Origin: an uncultured Oscillibacter sp.
GTDB lineage: Bacteria > Bacillota > Clostridia > Oscillospirales > Oscillospiraceae
NCBI RefSeq assembly: GCF_910584465.1
Contig: NZ_CAJUBK010000056.1
Location: forward strand, 1 to 14,234
Reading direction: 5' to 3'
DNA: 14,234 bases
Shown: positions 6,872 through 12,961 of the stretch, in pieces
Layout: each line of letters opens with the position of its first letter
How positions within the stretch are numbered: position 1 is the stretch's first letter
Notes under the pieces: model-generated
What the model saw: only the letters and a program-made list of their open reading frames with translations
What the model was told of the DNA's origin: nothing
Databases searched by the model: none
Program-made: the position numbers and the translations under genes

Positions 6872-7606
6872 ATGAGGAGATCTGCCTTGGTCACCGGGGC
6901 CTCCCGGGGCATCGGGCGGGCCGTTGCCGCCGTCCTGGCGCGGGAGGGCTGGCCGGTGTGCGTCGGTTATTTGGAACGCCGGGACGCGGCGGAGGAGCTC
7001 GTCTCGGACCTCCGCGCCCAGGGCCGCGCCGCCATGGCCTTCCAGGCGGACGTGGCGGACCGGGCCGCGGTGGAGGCCATGGTGCGGGCCGCGGAGGAGG
7101 CCCTGGGGCCGGTGGAGCTGCTGGTCAACAATGCCGGGATCTCCCACCAGGGGCTGTTCCAGGACTTGGAGGACGAGGCGTGGGACCGCCTCCTGGCGGT
7201 GAACCTGACGGGGCCGCGGAACGCGGTCCGGGCCGCCCTGCCCCATATGCTCTCGGAGAAGCGGGGGTGCATCGTCAACATCTCCTCCATCTGGGGCCTC
7301 CGGGGCGGGAGCTGCGAGACGGCCTATTCCTGCACCAAGGCGGCCGTCATCGGCCTGACCCGTTCCCTGGCGCTGGAGCTGGCCCCGTCGAAGATCCGGG
7401 TGAACTGCGTGGCGCCGGGGTGCATCGAGACGGATATGGTCCGGGCCCTGGGCAGGGAGACGCAGGCCATGCTGGTGGAGGAGACCCCCCTGGGCCGCCT
7501 GGGGAGGCCGGAGGACGTGGCGGAGGCCGTGGCCTTCCTGGCCTCGGAGCGGGCGGGGTTCATCACCGGGCAGGTGCTGACCGCCGACGGGGGGTTCATC
7601 GTATGA
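6872..7606 (+). CDS. Short-chain dehydrogenase/reductase, FabG-like
   Basis: This 244-aa classical SDR has a cofactor-binding TGASRGIG at residues 9-15 region, NNAG at 86-89, the catalytic N111, S138/S139 (NISS), Y152 and K156 (YSCTK), and ends with ITGQVLTADGG as in 3-oxoacyl-ACP reductases. It reduces a keto group with NAD(P)H. Because it stands alone, away from fatty-acid genes, the substrate is uncertain; the FabG label is family-level only. ATG 6872 has GGAGGAG eight bases upstream; an in-frame upstream ATG lies inside the tRNA terminator and is rejected. No promoter is visible between that terminator and the gene, so read-through from the tRNA promoter is possible. A strong terminator follows at 7700. 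Confidence 0.9.
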   Translation: MRRSALVTGASRGIGRAVAAVLAREGWPVCVGYLERRDAAEELVSDLRAQGRAAMAFQADVADRAAVEAMVRAAEEALGPVELLVNNAGISHQGLFQDLEDEAWDRLLAVNLTGPRNAVRAALPHMLSEKRGCIVNISSIWGLRGGSCETAYSCTKAAVIGLTRSLALELAPSKIRVNCVAPGCIETDMVRALGRETQAMLVEETPLGRLGRPEDVAEAVAFLASERAGFITGQVLTADGGFIV

Positions 7607-7622
7607 CAGCGGGGCATGAGAA

Positions 7623-7648
7623 AGAGGGAGGCCGTCCGGCCTCCCTCT
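7623..7648. repeat. Palindromic repeat, copy 1
   Basis: An 11-bp perfect stem, AGAGGGAGGCC (7623-7633) with GGCCTCCCTCT (7638-7648), and loop GTCC. The whole 26-base unit is identical to 7812-7837. No U-tract follows on the plus strand. Confidence 0.85.
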
Positions 7649-7699
7649 CAGAGTGCCGAAAAAGGAGAGGGGACTTCCTCGGCGGGAAGGGAGAGAGCT

Positions 7700-7734
7700 A
7701 CGAGAGGGACCCAGGAAGGGTCCCTCTCGTTTTT
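7700..7734 (+). terminator. Intrinsic terminator after the SDR gene
   Basis: ACGAGAGGGACCC (7700-7712) pairs perfectly with GGGTCCCTCTCGT (7718-7730) around a 5-base loop, followed by T4 (7731-7734), making five T in a row with the stem end. It lies 94 bases after the SDR stop codon. Confidence 0.9.
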
Positions 7735-7777
7735 GATCGATAAGTTTCCAGGACTTTCAAAAAGCCCTGAAAACTTG

Positions 7778-7813
7778 CTCAGCCTGTCGAAAATGCCTTT
7801 TCGACAGGCTGAG
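7778..7813. repeat. Long perfect inverted repeat (16-bp stem)
   Basis: CTCAGCCTGTCGAAAA (7778-7793) and its reverse complement (7798-7813) enclose the loop TGCC. The stem reads TTTT in the middle of the 3' arm and not after it, so it is not a standard terminator. Its 3' end runs into the second palindromic repeat, so the two stems compete for 7811-7813. Confidence 0.8.
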
Positions 7814-7838
7814 AGGGAGGCCGTCCGGCCTCCCTCTC
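7811..7838. repeat. Palindromic repeat, copy 2
   Basis: GAGAGGGAGGCC (7811-7822) pairs with GGCCTCCCTCTC (7827-7838) around GTCC. It contains the same 26-base unit as copy 1, starting 189 bases downstream of it. It lies 20 bases past the stop codon of the 56-aa minus-strand gene and could help end that transcript. Confidence 0.85.
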
Positions 7839-7858
7839 TTAGGTCGTCTATGTCGCCG

Positions 7859-8029
7859 TCACTGGTATCGGTACTGCTTCCCGGTGTACTGCTCGATGCA
7901 GCTGAAAAACAGGTCCCGGTCCCGGAACTCCAAAAGCTTGCAGTCCTCCTCCTCATGGAAGGACACGACGCGGCGGCGGGTATCGACCCAGACGCGCCAC
8001 AAGTTCTCCGCGGTTTTGCTCTGCTCCAT
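7859..8029 (-). CDS. Small conserved-looking hypothetical protein (56 aa)
   Basis: The minus strand encodes a 56-aa protein starting MEQSKTAENLWRVWVDTRRR and ending SCIEQYTGKQYRYQ. The ATG at 8027-8029 is preceded by AAGGAG eight bases upstream, a strong ribosome site. The composition is protein-like: acidic HEEEDC and FRDRDLFF patches, aromatic residues, and no membrane segment. Reading the same DNA in the overlapping 152-aa frame gives a Ser/Arg-rich product typical of a shadow frame. I do not recognise a family or function. It sits alone between the SDR gene and the amidase operon, with no clear promoter; a short inverted repeat lies upstream at 8067-8081. Confidence 0.75.
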   Translation of the reverse strand: MEQSKTAENLWRVWVDTRRRVVSFHEEEDCKLLEFRDRDLFFSCIEQYTGKQYRYQ

Positions 8030-8066
8030 AAGGGGGGCTCCTTCCTGTCTTTGATCATGGGATCGT

Positions 8067-8081
8067 GTCTATAGGATAGAC
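8067..8081. promoter_or_regulatory. Short inverted repeat upstream of the 56-aa gene
   Basis: GTCTAT (8067-8072) and ATAGAC (8076-8081) form a perfect 6-base inverted repeat with a 3-base gap, 38 bases before the start codon of the 56-aa gene. It may be a protein-binding site or a small hairpin. I cannot place good -35 and -10 boxes around it. Confidence 0.3.
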
Positions 8082-8106
8082 GATTCGAAGGGCGGTTTTG
8101 TTTCAC

Positions 8107-8136
8107 TCTTTTGGAAAATTTTCAAAAAATTTTTCA
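8107..8136 (-). other. AT-rich inverted repeats at the end of the amidase operon
   Basis: GAAAATTTTC and an adjacent AAAAAATTTTT tract directly follow the amidase stop codon on the minus strand. The region could form a weak U-rich stem and act as a poor terminator, but there is no GC-rich stem. It contrasts with the strong terminators elsewhere in the window. Confidence 0.3.
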
Positions 8137-8808
8137 GCCCGCCCGCTCCGCCGCCTCCTGCGCGTCCATCCCGGCGGCGATGTCCGCCCGGAGCGCCTCC
8201 CACTCCTCCGGGTGCTCCACGTAGTACAGCGGGCAGAGCTTCCCCGTCACGTCGTAGTGCCGGATCACGTCCTCCTCCGGGTCCAGGCGGAACGCCCGGC
8301 ACAGCCACGCCGTCAGTTCCACCACCCGGGCGCGGGTCACCGGGGACCACTCCCCCGTCCCGTCCGGGTGGCAGACCTCCACGGAGACGGTGTCCCCGTT
8401 CCTGCCGTTCGAGGCGTAGGCGATCTCCGTCAGGGGGACGCACTGGAGGACCTCCCCCTCCAGGCCCACGATGAAGTGGCTGGAGGCGTAGGTCTCCAGG
8501 GCCCCGTCCGCCAGGGACTCGAAATAGTCCCGGTTCGCCTGGGCGGTGGTGCCGGGGTTGCCCACGTAGTGCAGGACCACGCCCCGGACCTTTTTCAAGG
8601 GCTCGCCCGGGCGGGACCACTCGTTCACGTCCAGCAGGTCCCGGACCACGTACGCCGGGAGGTCCTCCTCCGCCCGGGCGGGCAGGGAGGCCCGGCCGGT
8701 CAGCCGGACGGCGGCCGTGATGAGCACCGCCGCCGTCAGGGCCGCCAGGACGGCGCAGAGCCGGAGGATCCTCAGCCGTCCGTCCGCCCCGCCGCGTCTC
8801 CCTGCCAT
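8134..8808 (-). CDS. Membrane-anchored N-acetylmuramoyl-L-alanine amidase (Amidase_2 family)
   Basis: This 224-aa protein has a basic N-terminus (MAGRRGG, then RLRILR), one hydrophobic segment at about residues 14-34 and then an amidase_2/PGRP-type domain (about 70-205). Likely zinc ligands are H80 (VVLHYVGNPG), H184 and C192 (IRHYDVTGKLCP). The domain cuts the bond between MurNAc and L-Ala in peptidoglycan. The single N-terminal segment places it outside the membrane as a signal anchor, unlike cytoplasmic AmpD. ATG 8806-8808 lies three bases after the permease stop and has no clear Shine-Dalgarno, so translation is probably coupled to the permease. It is the last gene of the Ytr-like operon. 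Confidence 0.9.
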   Translation of the reverse strand: MAGRRGGADGRLRILRLCAVLAALTAAVLITAAVRLTGRASLPARAEEDLPAYVVRDLLDVNEWSRPGEPLKKVRGVVLHYVGNPGTTAQANRDYFESLADGALETYASSHFIVGLEGEVLQCVPLTEIAYASNGRNGDTVSVEVCHPDGTGEWSPVTRARVVELTAWLCRAFRLDPEEDVIRHYDVTGKLCPLYYVEHPEEWEALRADIAAGMDAQEAAERAG

Positions 8809-8811
8809 AGG

Positions 8812-10845
8812 TCAGTAGGAATACTCGGGGTGGACCGCCGAGGACGCGGGGGAGACGGCATCCGCAGGGAGGAGGCCCTCCTTGCGATACCCGATATAGG
8901 GATCTTCGTAGGTGTAGGGGATCCTGCCCGCGTCCATGGCGTCCCGCTCCGCCTCGGTCAAGAGGCGGCGGTCCAGGCCCAGGATGCCCAGGTCCTCCAG
9001 GGCCTGGATGGTCTCGGTGCAGTACGTGGACAGGCCAATGGACACCCAGTCGCTGTGGGTGTAGTTCTCGCCGTGGCGGTCGCTTTGCCGCAGGGTGAGG
9101 TGGTAATACAGCTGGAGCTCGCCGGTGCAGGCGGCGGAGGCGTACTCCTCATAGGTGGGGAGGAACAGCGTCTTCCCGAAGTGCCCGGCCTGGATGTCCC
9201 GCCGGACGGCCTCCTCCAGGGCCTGGGCCTGCTGGAGCGTCAGGTCCAGATCCGCCGGCCCCTCCGCCCCCGGGCCGTACAGGCCGCTGAGATGCGCGCC
9301 GGTGAGCCGGGAAGCGGCGATGTTGACGTCCTCTCCCGGGGTCACGGTGTCGAAGATGTTGGCCTCCTGGATGTCCGGGTCCGACGCCAGCCTGGCCAGC
9401 ATTTGGGTGATCCCCTCGTTGGCCGCGGCGGGGAACCGGTAGTAGCGGTAGACGGGCCGTCCCTCCGGGTAGCGGTAGGTCAGGTTGAAGGTGATATACG
9501 CCTCATCGTCCGTCTCCCGGTCCCGGTCCAGGTCGTCCGCCCGCTCCGTCACGAGGATGGCGGCGTCCAGGACCTTCAGCATGACGCCGGGGTCCGACAC
9601 CGTGGCGCCGGCGCCGCGGCCGTAGGAGCCATGGAAGTTGACGGTGAGGCTCTCCAGCTCCCCGGCGGAGGGGACCCAGCCCTCCACGCCGAAGGGGTCG
9701 GCGGCGATGACGCAGCAGATGGCCGCGGCGGCCACGGCCGTCCCCAGCACGCCCCTGCGGCTGCCCTGGAAGACCCTGAGGGACTTGGCCAGCAGCATGG
9801 AGGCGATGTAGTAGCCCACGATCCCGGCGATGGCCATGCACACGGCCATGGGGACCGGGTCGGCGCACTGGCCCTCCTGGAAGAGGTCCGCGCAGATGAG
9901 GGCGTACAGCAGCGCCCCGCCGGACACGGCGGCGCAGAGGGCCACGCCGTAGCGGAAGATGGGCTTCATCCAGCCCACGGCCACCACGTCCCCGGCGCAC
10001 TCGCTCCTCCGGCGGCGGTACAGCGCCCAGGCGCACCCCAGGAGGACCACGCCCACCAGGGCGTACACGGCGATGAGCCAGCCGTTGGTCAGTTTGACCC
10101 ACAGCAGGTCCCCGTTTTCGATCCAGCCGTCGGCGGTGACGATCTGCTCATATTGGCCCTGGACGCCCACATGATCCACCAGATGGATCGTAGGGCTGAG
10201 GAAGGACGCCGCGCCCCGGTAGGTCTCGTCCACGCCGAAGTAGAACATGTTCATCAGCATGGTGATCAGCCACTCGGCGAAAAAGCCCAGGAACTGGAAG
10301 ATGAAGTAGAACGCGGCGAAGGCGAAGGGGTTCCCGGTGACGAAGACCACCGCCGTGGCCGCGGCGAAGTAGAACAGCGTCTCCCCCAGGACGCCCAGGG
10401 TGGTCACCAGGACCCCCACGGGCTCGAAGGTCCCCGACGCCAGGGAGATGACCACCAGCAGCCCGCCCACGACGGCGTAGGGGATCAGCATCATGGCCAT
10501 GCCGGAGAGGAAGCTGGTGGTGAAGAGGCCCTTCCGGGTGATGGGCAGGGAGTGGTACAGCCCCACGCTCCGGGGGTTGTACAGCCAGCCCCACACGGCC
10601 AGGGCGCACAGGGCGGCGTAGATCAGGGAGATGACGGGCACGCCGTAGGCCAGGGCCGCGTAGTAGAGCTGCGTGACCTCCAGGCCCTGCCCGGCGTAGG
10701 AGCGGAAGCCCTCGTCGATCAGGCACATCAGCAGGTACAGGGGAGCCAGCGCCCCCAGGGCCGACGCGCCGCCCCACAGGGGCCAGAAGCGCGTGAGGTC
10801 CTTCTTGAACAGCGTCGGATTAAAGAACGATGTCTTTGACCGCAT
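8812..10845 (-). CDS. ABC-2 type permease with large C-terminal ectodomain
   Basis: This 677-aa protein shows about nine membrane segments (roughly 23-44, 61-89, 106-136, 143-170, 173-203, 256-277, 298-320, 331-353, 366-385) and a hydrophilic C-terminal domain (about 386-677). Positive loops (NPRSVGLYHSLPITRKG, LYRRRRSE, AKSLRVFQGSRRG) fall on the cytoplasmic side if the N-terminus is inside, which puts the last domain outside. The motif YHSLPITRKGLF is typical of clostridial ABC-2 permeases. The start is the ATG at 10843-10845, with GGGAGG eight bases upstream; an in-frame GTG nine bases earlier overlaps that ribosome site. It overlaps the ATPase gene by 26 bases. Likely an exporter or envelope-stress transporter; substrate unknown. 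Confidence 0.88.
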   Translation of the reverse strand: MRSKTSFFNPTLFKKDLTRFWPLWGGASALGALAPLYLLMCLIDEGFRSYAGQGLEVTQLYYAALAYGVPVISLIYAALCALAVWGWLYNPRSVGLYHSLPITRKGLFTTSFLSGMAMMLIPYAVVGGLLVVISLASGTFEPVGVLVTTLGVLGETLFYFAAATAVVFVTGNPFAFAAFYFIFQFLGFFAEWLITMLMNMFYFGVDETYRGAASFLSPTIHLVDHVGVQGQYEQIVTADGWIENGDLLWVKLTNGWLIAVYALVGVVLLGCAWALYRRRRSECAGDVVAVGWMKPIFRYGVALCAAVSGGALLYALICADLFQEGQCADPVPMAVCMAIAGIVGYYIASMLLAKSLRVFQGSRRGVLGTAVAAAAICCVIAADPFGVEGWVPSAGELESLTVNFHGSYGRGAGATVSDPGVMLKVLDAAILVTERADDLDRDRETDDEAYITFNLTYRYPEGRPVYRYYRFPAAANEGITQMLARLASDPDIQEANIFDTVTPGEDVNIAASRLTGAHLSGLYGPGAEGPADLDLTLQQAQALEEAVRRDIQAGHFGKTLFLPTYEEYASAACTGELQLYYHLTLRQSDRHGENYTHSDWVSIGLSTYCTETIQALEDLGILGLDRRLLTEAERDAMDAGRIPYTYEDPYIGYRKEGLLPADAVSPASSAVHPEYSY

Positions 10846-11713
10846 AGTCGGCACCTCCCAACTCGTAGATGAAGATCTCCTCCAGCGTCAGCGGCACGGC
10901 GTCCACCAGCATGGGGCCGTAGGTCGCCAGGAGGGTCTGGGCGTCCCCCGCGCTCATGCGCATGATGAGGGTGTGGATGCGCCCCACCTGGGAGGCGTGG
11001 AGGACCGGCAGGCCCTCCGGGACGCCGCCGCCGTCCTTGAAGACCACCTGGAGCTTGACCATGTTGTCCTGCAATTGGGCCAGGGACCGCTCCAGCAGGA
11101 CCCTGCCGTGGTCCAGGATGCCCACGTGGTCGCACACGTCCTCCAGCTCCCGCAGGTTGTGGGAGGACACCAGCACCGTGGTCCCCCGCTGGCTGACGTC
11201 CCCCAGGACCAACGACCAGACCTGCCGCCGCATGACGGGGTCCAGCCCGTCCACCGGTTCGTCCAGGATCAGGTAGTCCGGCATGGCGCTGAGGGTCAGC
11301 CAGAAGGCGGCCTGCTTCTGCATCCCCTTGCTGAGGCGGCGGAGCTGGCGCTTCTCGTCGATCTGGAAGACCTCCTTCAGCTTCTCATAGCGCTCCATGG
11401 AGAAGTGGGGGTAGAACCCCCGGTAGAACCGGCACATGTCCCGGATGCTGGCCTGGGGGAAGTAGTACCAGTCGTCGGCGATGGCGGCGACGCGGGACTT
11501 CAGGGCCTCGTCCTCCCAGATGGGGGAGCCGTCGATGGAGAGGGAGCCCTCGTCCTGGCGGTAGATGCCGGTGAGGCAGCGGATCAGGGTGGATTTCCCC
11601 GCGCCGTTGGGCCCCACCAGGCCGTAGACGCTCCCGGCGGGGACGCTGAGCGTCACGCCGTCCAGGGCGGCGAAGCCGTCGAAGCGCTTGACGGTGTTCT
11701 CGACTTGGATCAT
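10820..11713 (-). CDS. ABC transporter ATP-binding protein (YtrB-like)
   Basis: This 297-aa nucleotide-binding subunit has Walker A GPNGAGKS (34-41), signature LSKGM (127-131), Walker B YLILDEP (147-153), D-loop GLDP (156-159) and switch His185 (SSHN). About 80 further residues follow the core, as in YtrB/BcrA-type proteins. It powers the permease encoded just downstream. The ATG at 11711-11713 overlaps the regulator's stop codon as ATGA and has AAGGAGGG upstream, so expression is coupled. The signature has K in place of the common S/G (LSKGM instead of LSGG), which is usual in this subfamily. Confidence 0.95.
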   Translation of the reverse strand: MIQVENTVKRFDGFAALDGVTLSVPAGSVYGLVGPNGAGKSTLIRCLTGIYRQDEGSLSIDGSPIWEDEALKSRVAAIADDWYYFPQASIRDMCRFYRGFYPHFSMERYEKLKEVFQIDEKRQLRRLSKGMQKQAAFWLTLSAMPDYLILDEPVDGLDPVMRRQVWSLVLGDVSQRGTTVLVSSHNLRELEDVCDHVGILDHGRVLLERSLAQLQDNMVKLQVVFKDGGGVPEGLPVLHASQVGRIHTLIMRMSAGDAQTLLATYGPMLVDAVPLTLEEIFIYELGGADYAVKDIVL

Positions 11714-12108
11714 CGTGTTCCCTCCTTCTGGGTCCCGGCGGGGACCCCGCCGGACGGCTCTCCCTCAAGGAGAGCCGTGAGCTCCCCTTGTGTGACGCCG
11801 AGGTAGCGCAGCTCGGCCACGAGCTCCCGGGCCTTCTCCCAGAGCTCCTGGCGGCGGGCCGTGTCGGCGCCGGTGTCCCCGGTGGCGAAGCTGCCCTTGC
11901 CGGGGACGGAGTAGATGTACCCCTGGCCCTCCAGCTCGTTATAGGCCCGCTGGATGGTGTTGGGGTTGATGGACAGCTGGGTCGCCAGGGCGCGGACCGA
12001 CGGGAGCTTCTCGTCGGCAGCGATGGCGCCGGTGACGATCAGCTTCCGCAGCCCGTCCATGATCTGCTCGTAGATGGGCCGGGAGTCCCGGTAATTGAGG
12101 CTGATCAC
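11710..12108 (-). CDS. YtrA-subfamily GntR transcriptional repressor
   Basis: This 132-aa protein has an N-terminal winged helix (about 1-70), with NYRDSRPIYEQIMDGLRKLI, KLPSVRALATQLSINPNTIQ and the wing SVPGKGSFA, and a short helical tail for dimerisation. This is the layout of the YtrA group, which lacks a large ligand domain. The GTG at 12106-12108 is preferred: AAGG lies eight bases upstream, and MISLNYRDSRPIYEQI is the usual start for the family. A longer frame from TTG 12147 runs through the ribosome site. It is the first gene of the operon and likely represses its own promoter at 12178-12206, where repeats suited to binding are seen. Relatives respond to cell-wall-active antibiotics. 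Confidence 0.93.
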   Translation of the reverse strand: MISLNYRDSRPIYEQIMDGLRKLIVTGAIAADEKLPSVRALATQLSINPNTIQRAYNELEGQGYIYSVPGKGSFATGDTGADTARRQELWEKARELVAELRYLGVTQGELTALLEGEPSGGVPAGTQKEGTR

Positions 12109-12157
12109 CGCATATACCTTCCCTTCCGCGGCGGAGGCCCGCCGCAACTGTAGTGGA

Positions 12158-12187
12158 CTGTATTAACTGTATTAATGAAATTAACAC
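12158..12187. promoter_or_regulatory. Candidate YtrA-type operator
   Basis: GTATTAAT (12169-12176) and ATTAACAC (12180-12187) form an inverted repeat matching at 7 of 8 positions, over the -10 box of the operon promoter. It overlaps a direct repeat of CTGTATTAA at 12158-12166 and 12167-12175. Placement over the promoter fits repression by the GntR protein encoded just downstream. Confidence 0.6.
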
Positions 12188-12206
12188 AGCCGGGCAGGTT
12201 TGTCAA
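12178..12206 (-). promoter_or_regulatory. Promoter of the Ytr-like operon
   Basis: Minus-strand -35 TTGACA (12201-12206), 17-base spacer, -10 TAATTT (12178-12183); TTAATT, one base further upstream, is an alternative. It has a consensus -35 and a weak -10, and is overlapped by the candidate operator. Confidence 0.65.
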
Positions 12207-12212
12207 GGGGGC

Positions 12213-12241
12213 TTGCAAAAAAGAGCGAGTCGTGATAAGGT
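12213..12241 (+). promoter_or_regulatory. Promoter for the 51-aa gene
   Basis: -35 TTGCAA (12213-12218), 17-base spacer, extended -10 TGA-TAAGGT (12233-12241). It is divergent from the Ytr-like promoter, with the two -35 boxes six bases apart. Confidence 0.5.
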
Positions 12242-12276
12242 GGGACCATCCTTTAGATCAGATAGGAGGCGGGGAG

Positions 12277-12432
12277 ATGGAGAAGGTGATCCTGCTCCGG
12301 GGCAGCAGCCTGGATGAGGTGAACGGATACCTGGAACAGGGCTGGAGCGTCAAGATGCTCAAGACGGTGAACGACGCCACGACCAGCCGATTTTATGCCT
12401 ATGCCGTGCTGGAGAAGCCGAACGAGACCTGA
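12277..12432 (+). CDS. Small hypothetical protein (51 aa), DUF4177-like in pattern
   Basis: The protein begins MEKVILLRGSSLDEVNGYLE, continues QGWSVKMLKTVND and ends AVLEKPNET. ATG 12277 has AGGAGG seven bases upstream. An open frame extends back to 12175, but through the promoter region. The pattern 'N..L..GW.V......' followed by a C-terminal strand ending in a hydrophobic-Glu-Lys pattern resembles small DUF4177-type proteins; this is a resemblance by eye and not a firm match. No membrane segment or cysteine pair is present. It lies between the Ytr-like operon (divergent) and rpsO (same strand, own promoter), so neighbours say little about its role. Confidence 0.7.
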   Translation: MEKVILLRGSSLDEVNGYLEQGWSVKMLKTVNDATTSRFYAYAVLEKPNET

Positions 12433-12450
12433 GGAGAGCTCTTTTTTGGG

Positions 12451-12470
12451 GTTTTTTCAAAAATCCCCTT
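12451..12470 (+). terminator. Possible weak terminator after the 51-aa gene
   Basis: GGGG and CCCC enclose a T-rich then A-rich stretch, giving a stem of about 8 bp with a bulge, followed by only TTT. It overlaps the start of the rpsO -35 box. Poor quality for a terminator. Confidence 0.3.
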
Positions 12471-12497
12471 TACAACGGCAGGCCCCTGTGGTACAGT
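12469..12497 (+). promoter_or_regulatory. Promoter for rpsO
   Basis: -35 TTTACA (12469-12474), 17-base spacer, -10 TACAGT (12492-12497) with an extended TGG just before it. Transcription should start near 12504, giving a leader of about 106 nt. Confidence 0.75.
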
Positions 12498-12503
12498 TAA
12501 CGA

Positions 12504-12609
12504 GTCCGCCCAGCGGACAGAACGACCGCCCCCAAAGCTTTGTCCCGTGGAAGTTCACCGGCCCGGAGCACAGTTTTGCGGGGGACATCAAGGAAAGGTG
12601 GAAACCACT
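12504..12609 (+). promoter_or_regulatory. Structured rpsO leader, possible S15 autoregulation site
   Basis: The leader contains a short stem GTCCGC/GCGGAC (12504-12509, 12513-12518). A longer-range pairing, TGTCCC (12541-12546) with GGGACA (12582-12587), encloses smaller stems such as GTG/CAC and CCGG pairs and ends close to the ribosome site. Known S15 proteins repress their own mRNA by binding leader junctions that mimic 16S rRNA. The structure here fits such a role by position, but I cannot confirm the exact binding motif. Confidence 0.4.
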
Positions 12610-12876
12610 ATGCTCCGCAAAGAAGAAAAGACCGCGATCATCAACGCCAACCGCACCCACGAGTCCGACACCGGCTCTCCCGAGGTCCAGATCGCCATCC
12701 TCACCGAGCGCATCAACGTCCTCACCGAGCACATGCGCCAGAACCCGCAGGACAAGCACTCCAACCGCGGCCTCCTGAAGATGGTCGGTAAGCGCCGCAG
12801 CCTCCTGGACTACCTCCAGAAGAAGGATGTGGAGCGTTACCGCGCCCTCATCGCGAAGCTGGGCATCCGTAAGTGA
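12610..12876 (+). CDS. rpsO: 30S ribosomal protein S15
   Basis: This 88-aa protein is the normal length for S15. It shows the conserved HESDTGSPEVQIAILTERI (about residues 17-35) and DKHSNRGLLKMVGKRRSLLD (48-67), whose His/Asp/Ser residues contact 16S rRNA helix 22. S15 is a primary binder that nucleates the central domain of the small subunit. ATG 12610 has AAAGGTGG eight bases upstream. It has its own promoter and leader, and a terminator separates it from pnp, the usual partner gene in many bacteria. Confidence 0.98.
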   Translation: MLRKEEKTAIINANRTHESDTGSPEVQIAILTERINVLTEHMRQNPQDKHSNRGLLKMVGKRRSLLDYLQKKDVERYRALIAKLGIRK

Positions 12877-12882
12877 GACGCG

Positions 12883-12914
12883 AACAGGGCGGCGGACACT
12901 CGCCGCCCTGTTTT
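12883..12914 (+). terminator. Intrinsic terminator between rpsO and pnp
   Basis: AACAGGGCGGCG (12883-12894) pairs perfectly with CGCCGCCCTGTT (12901-12912) around a 6-base loop. The T run is short, four T including two in the stem, so partial read-through into pnp is plausible. Confidence 0.8.
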
Positions 12915-12961
12915 CCGTGTAGCGATCCCATCCACCCCGCCGGGGGCCGTTGCTTTTTGTG

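Larger units (their letters stand above)
7607..7858. other. Hairpin-rich intergenic region between convergent genes
   Basis: This 252-bp stretch between the SDR gene (plus) and a 56-aa gene (minus) holds at least five inverted repeats: 7623-7648, the terminator at 7700-7734, an imperfect stem at 7744-7774, 7778-7813 and 7811-7838. I see no coding gene in it. The density of stems suggests accumulated palindromic repeats and not just a pair of terminators. Confidence 0.7.

Noticed and set aside
6751..7743. A 330-codon plus-strand frame starting inside the tRNA gene
   Set aside because: It begins within tRNA-Val, crosses its terminator and overlaps the SDR gene in another frame; the product is Gly/Arg-rich and of low complexity.
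7648..8106. A 152-codon minus-strand frame over the repeat cluster
   Set aside because: Ser/Arg-rich shadow running through terminators and palindromes; the 56-aa frame in the same place has a better ribosome site and composition.
8098..10839. A 913-codon open frame on the plus strand opposite the permease and amidase genes
   Set aside because: Its product is full of Gly, Val, His, Gln and Arg with low complexity, as expected from the opposite strand of GC-rich genes. The minus-strand genes have clear domains, membrane segments and ribosome sites.
12109..12147. N-terminal extension of the YtrA-type regulator from TTG 12147
   Set aside because: It would read through the ribosome site; GTG 12108 has correct spacing and gives the usual family start.
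12236..12252. AAGGTGGGACCATCC looked like part of a T-box antiterminator motif
   Set aside because: The rest of the T-box (specifier stem, full conserved motif, terminator) is missing and it lies at the -10 box of a short leader.
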